Origin: Chara braunii
Lineage: Eukaryota > Streptophyta > Charophyceae > Charales > Characeae
Direction of reading: 5' to 3'
NCBI GenBank assembly: GCA_003427395.1
Contig: BFEA01000119.1
Coordinates: 3,159,711-3,180,362 of the forward strand
Length of the DNA: 20,652 bases
The translations under genes were made by a program, and so were the position numbers. The stretch's first letter is position 1; each line of letters opens with the position of its first letter. The notes under the pieces are model-generated. The model was not told the DNA's origin. It did not search any database and was given only the letters and a program-made list of their open reading frames with translations. This document shows, one piece after another, positions 17,516-20,652 of this stretch.

Positions 17516-18297
17516 GTGACGCTGTGTGACTGCGCGCGCCTGTTTACGCTGACGCAAGCCATCTCGTGCGTCCGTGCGCTCTCGTGCGTCCGTGCCTGCA
17601 AGCGCGCAGAGGGGCGCGCACGTGCGTGCTCACCTGTTCGCTCCAACTCCGTCTCGCGCACAGAGGGTGGACGCGCGCGCCTGTTTGGACGCCTCCCCAA
17701 GTGTGTGCCCCAAGAGCGTCCCTTCTCTCGTGCGTGTTACTCCCATGCGAGTTGCCTCCTCTGTGCTCTGCCTTGTGCGCCTATGCTCGTGCATGCGAGA
17801 AGTGTCCGGATCCAGGGCGCGGTTCAACTTAAATGCTTCGTCGGCCCCTCCATCAAAGTGTGTGCCTCGACCCTTGTGTGCACCGAGGTTGCCTACAATT
17901 TGCAGCGCCCCGGTACCGGGCCTGTGCCCGAGCCTGATTGGGCCCTCGAGGAGTTCTTGACGAAGGGGGCCTCTCCGTCGGGAACTGGGCCCTTTGCAGC
18001 GCCTTGGTACCAAGGCTACTCCCGAGCCTGTCCCGGGCCTACTCGGGCCTAAGTGGTCCCCATGCTCAAGTGGTGCAGCCCCTTAGAGAAAATTCGACCA
18101 GGGCCCCCCCCTGATAAGGCCGGTTCCATCATTCGCCCCCATTGTCCGGGCCCAAGTGTCGGTAGCCCGCCATTCGTAGCGTCCATCTGTCGCATGGTCG
18201 GTGAGTCTCGGTCAGGTAGAATATTGTCAAACAAGGATCTTGTCGCGTGCCCTTACAAAGGAAGTAAAGGGAGGCGTAGGGCTGGAGCCGCCCGACA

Positions 18298-19053
18298 CCG
18301 GTTGCTTGGGAGGCCGAGCGGCCTGGATGTCACCGCCCAGGAGGCAAGTAGACCGCTATATCAAGAGGCTGAGGCAAGAGCTCAGCCTCATTCTTCAGTG
18401 TGCAAGTTTGGCGACATGCTGCTGGTGCGCTGGCTGGAGTAGCGTTGGGTACTACAGCGCTGCTGGGAGGAAGAAGTCGGGAGTTTCCACCTTGGTTATG
18501 GTGGAGCTCTACCGGTACGAGGAGGAGGGCGAAGGGGACCAAGGAGGAGAGTGGTGGGGTACTTACCTGGCTATGGTAGACACCATCTTCATCACCTTGT
18601 TAGGCGCTGCATCTGGAAGGCCCATGTGGGGGTAGTGCCGCATCAAGGAAGCTCGTGGCAGAGTCTGGCATGGCGGTGGAGTGGGCAGTGGCATAGCTGC
18701 ACGGTACCCTGAAGTGGGGCAGCGACATAACGGCTTTGGGTTGTCCTTTGGATAGGAGGCTGAAGCCTCAGTAGTCCGCCATAACCTCGGCCTGTATGTA
18801 GAGGAAGGGGAAGGGTGGCCATGGCTATGGTGAACCTCATGTGGTGCCTGCAATAGAAGTGGGATTCGGACATTGATTCTGGTTCAGTCATTCAACATTT
18901 TTATTGTTATTTCTTGTTTGAATAAGAACGGAGGAGATAAGGAGGGAGAGATTGGTTGGCGAAGAAGAAGAGCCTTGTCATTGGTTTATGTTGGAGTACA
19001 TCATTTTCTCCTTCTTTCTTACTTCTTCTTCTTCTTCTTTCCCTCTCTCTCCT
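18298..19053. other. Flank between element B and the LINE fragment, nothing recognised
   Basis: No gene, RNA or known repeat could be supported. It includes GA-rich stretches (18520-18560, 18930-18975) and a CTT-rich tract (19010-19050) just before the LINE homology starts. The longest plus-strand frame crosses the LTR boundary and has no recognisable motif. Confidence 0.5.
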
Positions 19054-20200
19054 CTCAAGTTCGACCCCGATACCCCCCTGTACCGCTTGGCCCTAGACCC
19101 CGGTGAATGGACGTGGTCAACCCAAGGTAGGCAAGGTAAGAAGTTCACAAAGTCCTTATATGCTCTACCCATCAAATCCACCTACAGGCTCTTAAGACCA
19201 AAGGCCGCTTTGCGCAATCAGGTGAAAGAGCGCTGGGGAAACCATCTCAATATCAGCAGCCAGGAGCTCAGGCCCATCCGATGGTTCCGAACAGTTAAGG
19301 AAAAGCCAGCAAAATGATCCTCACTCCAATGACAGATCGAGCACTGCTGTCTTCCAACAAATAATTGGCTCATAGATAGAACGACCCTAGAACAACAAGG
19401 GCGGGCCCTCCCATGGTGCAAACTCTGCACAAACGCCTTCCCGCCTCGAAAAAAGCCAGAAACAATCGAGCATATTTTTCTCCAATGCCCCGGAGCTCGA
19501 GTCTGACTGAGCAATGGCCGTGGGATTGGAAGGCCTTACTCGAGTGTGGGACAGAGTGTGGGATCAACTCGAGACAAACGTCGCATGGCCGTGGGATTGG
19601 AAGGCCTTACTATGCAAAACCTGGCCCAAGAGTCTGACTGAGCAAACAGACGACTTCCATGACAACATGCTCAGGCTGGGACGGCGGGCGATTCTCTGGG
19701 CGCTCTGGCGCCGGCACTGTACCTTTGAAATGGAGGGGGCGCGACTGGAAGGTCCAGAGTTCACTGAGAGTATTCAGCAACAGATACAGACAGAAATAAC
19801 CGCTAAATGGAATGCGCTCACGGCACGAATCCAACCTCTCACAGAACCAAGTGACATTAAAAAGCACATCCAGAACTTCAACTCAAACTGGCTTGGGGAT
19901 GCCCATGGAGGGAGGATAGAGAAGGTGGAATGGAAGGGAGATCCCTCAGAAACCATAACACCAAGGGGGGTCCAACAAGAGGCGGGCGTCACAAGAGACT
20001 ATCATCTACGCTTCAACGACTGGACCAAAGTGGACCCGACAATCCCTCTCAAATCCCTGGAACATTTCCCTGATTTCTTCCCCCCCCCGTCCAACTGCTT
20101 AGTGGACAACATGTGGTTTGGACTTAGTAGGGAGCTAGGTATGGTTTGGGATGAAGGACATCTTGCTGAGACGAAGGGGGTTGGAACCCACAGGGGCTAG
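19054..20200 (+). pseudogene. C-terminal end of a LINE-type reverse transcriptase ORF, 5'-truncated and broken
   Basis: 3' part of a non-LTR retrotransposon ORF2. It opens with LALDPGEWTW, then KSTYRLL, the segment usually found before the RT-associated zinc domain. There follows PTNNWLIDRTTLEQQG, then WCKLC (19414-19428) and ETIEHIFLQCPGA: the C-x2-C…H…C knuckle of zf-RVT-type domains. A 170-residue Trp-rich extension follows, ending at a TAG at 20198-20200. Two stops, TGA at 19315-19317 and 19330-19332, are both at positions where Trp fits. A 43-bp insertion (about 19503-19545) shifts the frame, and the long final frame starts within it. The RT and endonuclease domains are absent, as in typical 5'-truncated LINE copies. 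Confidence 0.8.
19499..19545 (+). repeat. 43-bp patchwork insertion in the LINE ORF
   Basis: CTCGAGT occurs at 19496-19502 and 19539-19545. The 43 bases between the repeats copy two downstream pieces in swapped order: GAGTCTGACTGAGCAA (also 19630-19645) and a 27-base piece (19514-19540, also 19585-19611). The 43-bp length explains the frame change between the zinc knuckle (frame of 19417) and the final frame (frame of 19514). Confidence 0.85.
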
Positions 20201-20652
20201 TTGGAGGAGGGAGGAAGTAGCGAATAACAGCAATATTTGGCCCCGACCTCCGGGTGAAGAGATCCCTCCCTTCCTCCCCTTTCCTCCCCTTGCTTTATTA
20301 CCCAGATTACACAGACTGGGTAGCTGCTTGTTATGCCTTCCTGAAGTAGTATCAGAGCTTAATGGGACATCTGGCACCCCCCCGGGGGTGAAGAGATACG
20401 GGAAACAAGGGCTACATCACTATGATATACACACACCTGCTCAGTAAATCCCCTGGAGACAGGGCAATCAATGCTGGCAGGCCTCACAATCACTGTTCTC
20501 AGACATTCTCAGTTTCTGTTTAAGGGACGCTGGACCCGCTTTCCAGCAGGTGATGCTCCCCACCAATAGATGGAGCCGCCCCCTAGGTGTTAGTGGTGTC
20601 TGCTCCTATCAGCAGCACTAACACCGACGGGGCCGTTTTTGTTAAAAAAAAA
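20201..20652 (+). mobile_element. 3' UTR and A tail of the LINE
   Basis: About 440 bp of non-coding sequence after the ORF stop, ending in TTTTTGTT and nine A at the window edge (20644-20652). It includes the terminal stem-loop at 20586-20625. The A run may continue beyond the window. The ending and the coding strand agree on a plus-strand element. Confidence 0.65.
20586..20625 (+). other. Terminal stem-loop of the LINE 3' UTR
   Basis: GGTGTTAGTG (20586-20595) pairs perfectly with CACTAACACC (20616-20625). An inner CTGCT (20600-20604) pairs with AGCAG (20611-20615) around the loop CCTATC, leaving a four-base GTGT bulge on the 5' side: 15 base pairs in total, 18 bases before the A tail. Some LINE and SINE families need such a 3' hairpin for recognition by their RT; that role here is inferred. 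Confidence 0.75.

Larger units (their letters stand above)
5969..18297 (-). mobile_element. Element B: Ty3/gypsy-type LTR retrotransposon with giant LTRs
   Basis: Two direct repeats of 2.9 and 3.3 kb, roughly 90% or more identical by eye in their non-repetitive parts, bracket a 6.2-kb interior. Both begin TGTGCCAATCGCGG on the plus strand and end in ACA (…CCCTACA, …CCCGACA). The interior codes on the minus strand for protease, RT, RNase H and integrase in Ty3/gypsy order. A 13-G polypurine tract abuts the left repeat, as expected for the 3' LTR of a minus-strand element. No recognisable PBS follows the 5' LTR and no gag was found. LTR divergence and many pol stops indicate an old, immobile copy. 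Confidence 0.85.
15041..18297 (-). mobile_element. 5' LTR of element B (right copy)
   Basis: Partner of 5969-8856, with the same order of minisatellite arrays and the same TGT…ACA ends. It is longer because of a roughly 0.35-kb insertion, and lacks about 100 bp near 17690. Differences between copies are mostly transitions, many at CpG. The minus-strand start (TGTCGGG) would be the U3 end, but no convincing TATA box was located, so the promoter position is unknown. Confidence 0.85.

Noticed and set aside
18201-18635. 144-codon plus-strand frame spanning the right LTR end
   Set aside because: It starts in the LTR and ends in unrelated flank, with no recognisable motif.

Overview
This is a eukaryotic intergenic window made almost entirely of decayed retroelements. 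No intact host gene could be supported. The organism is most likely a plant. Evidence: a minus-strand tRNA-iMet-type primer binding site (TGGTATCAGAGC), a TATAAA promoter box, and Gag and Pol translations whose wording (a Glu/Lys-rich coiled coil followed by NLSLGEE) I recall from the charophyte alga Chara braunii. That species call rests on memory and could not be searched. Isolated N bases at 1227, 1241, 1272, 3223, 4371, 4380 and 4404 show a draft assembly.

Layout. (1) 1 to about 3.0-3.5 kb is the 5' part of a minus-strand LTR retrotransposon, element A. It has an LTR with a TATA box (2855-2860), an iMet PBS (2451-2465), a 1.4-kb leader full of simple repeats, and a gag-like gene that runs off the left edge with one frameshift and one stop. 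(2) 3.0-5.97 kb has no supported gene. It holds a 197-bp and a 103-bp tandem duplication, pyrimidine-rich DNA and short dispersed repeats. (3) 5969-18297 is a second minus-strand element, element B. It is a Ty3/gypsy-type retrotransposon with unusually large LTRs: left 3' LTR 5969-8856 (2.9 kb) and right 5' LTR 15041-18297 (3.3 kb, with a nested insertion of about 0.35 kb). The LTRs begin TGT and end ACA and are built largely of GC-rich minisatellites with periods of about 58, 36, 230-240 and 52 bp. The 6.2-kb interior carries a broken pol (protease, RT, RNase H, integrase, basic tail), a 13-G polypurine tract touching the 3' LTR, and a 1.3-kb leader with no recognisable gag. (4) 18298-19053 has nothing recognised. 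(5) 19054-20652 is the 3' end of a plus-strand non-LTR (LINE-type) element: a CCHC zinc knuckle like the RT-associated zf-RVT domain, a C-terminal extension, a 3' UTR with a strong terminal stem-loop, and an A tail at the window edge.

The domains of element B follow the order expected for one Pol polyprotein, but stops and frameshifts throughout mean none of the elements could make full-length protein from this copy. Many of the stops look like C-to-T or G-to-A changes, as methylated, silenced repeats accumulate. The main points of interest are the minisatellite-built giant LTRs, the missing gag, and several small template-switch-like scars.
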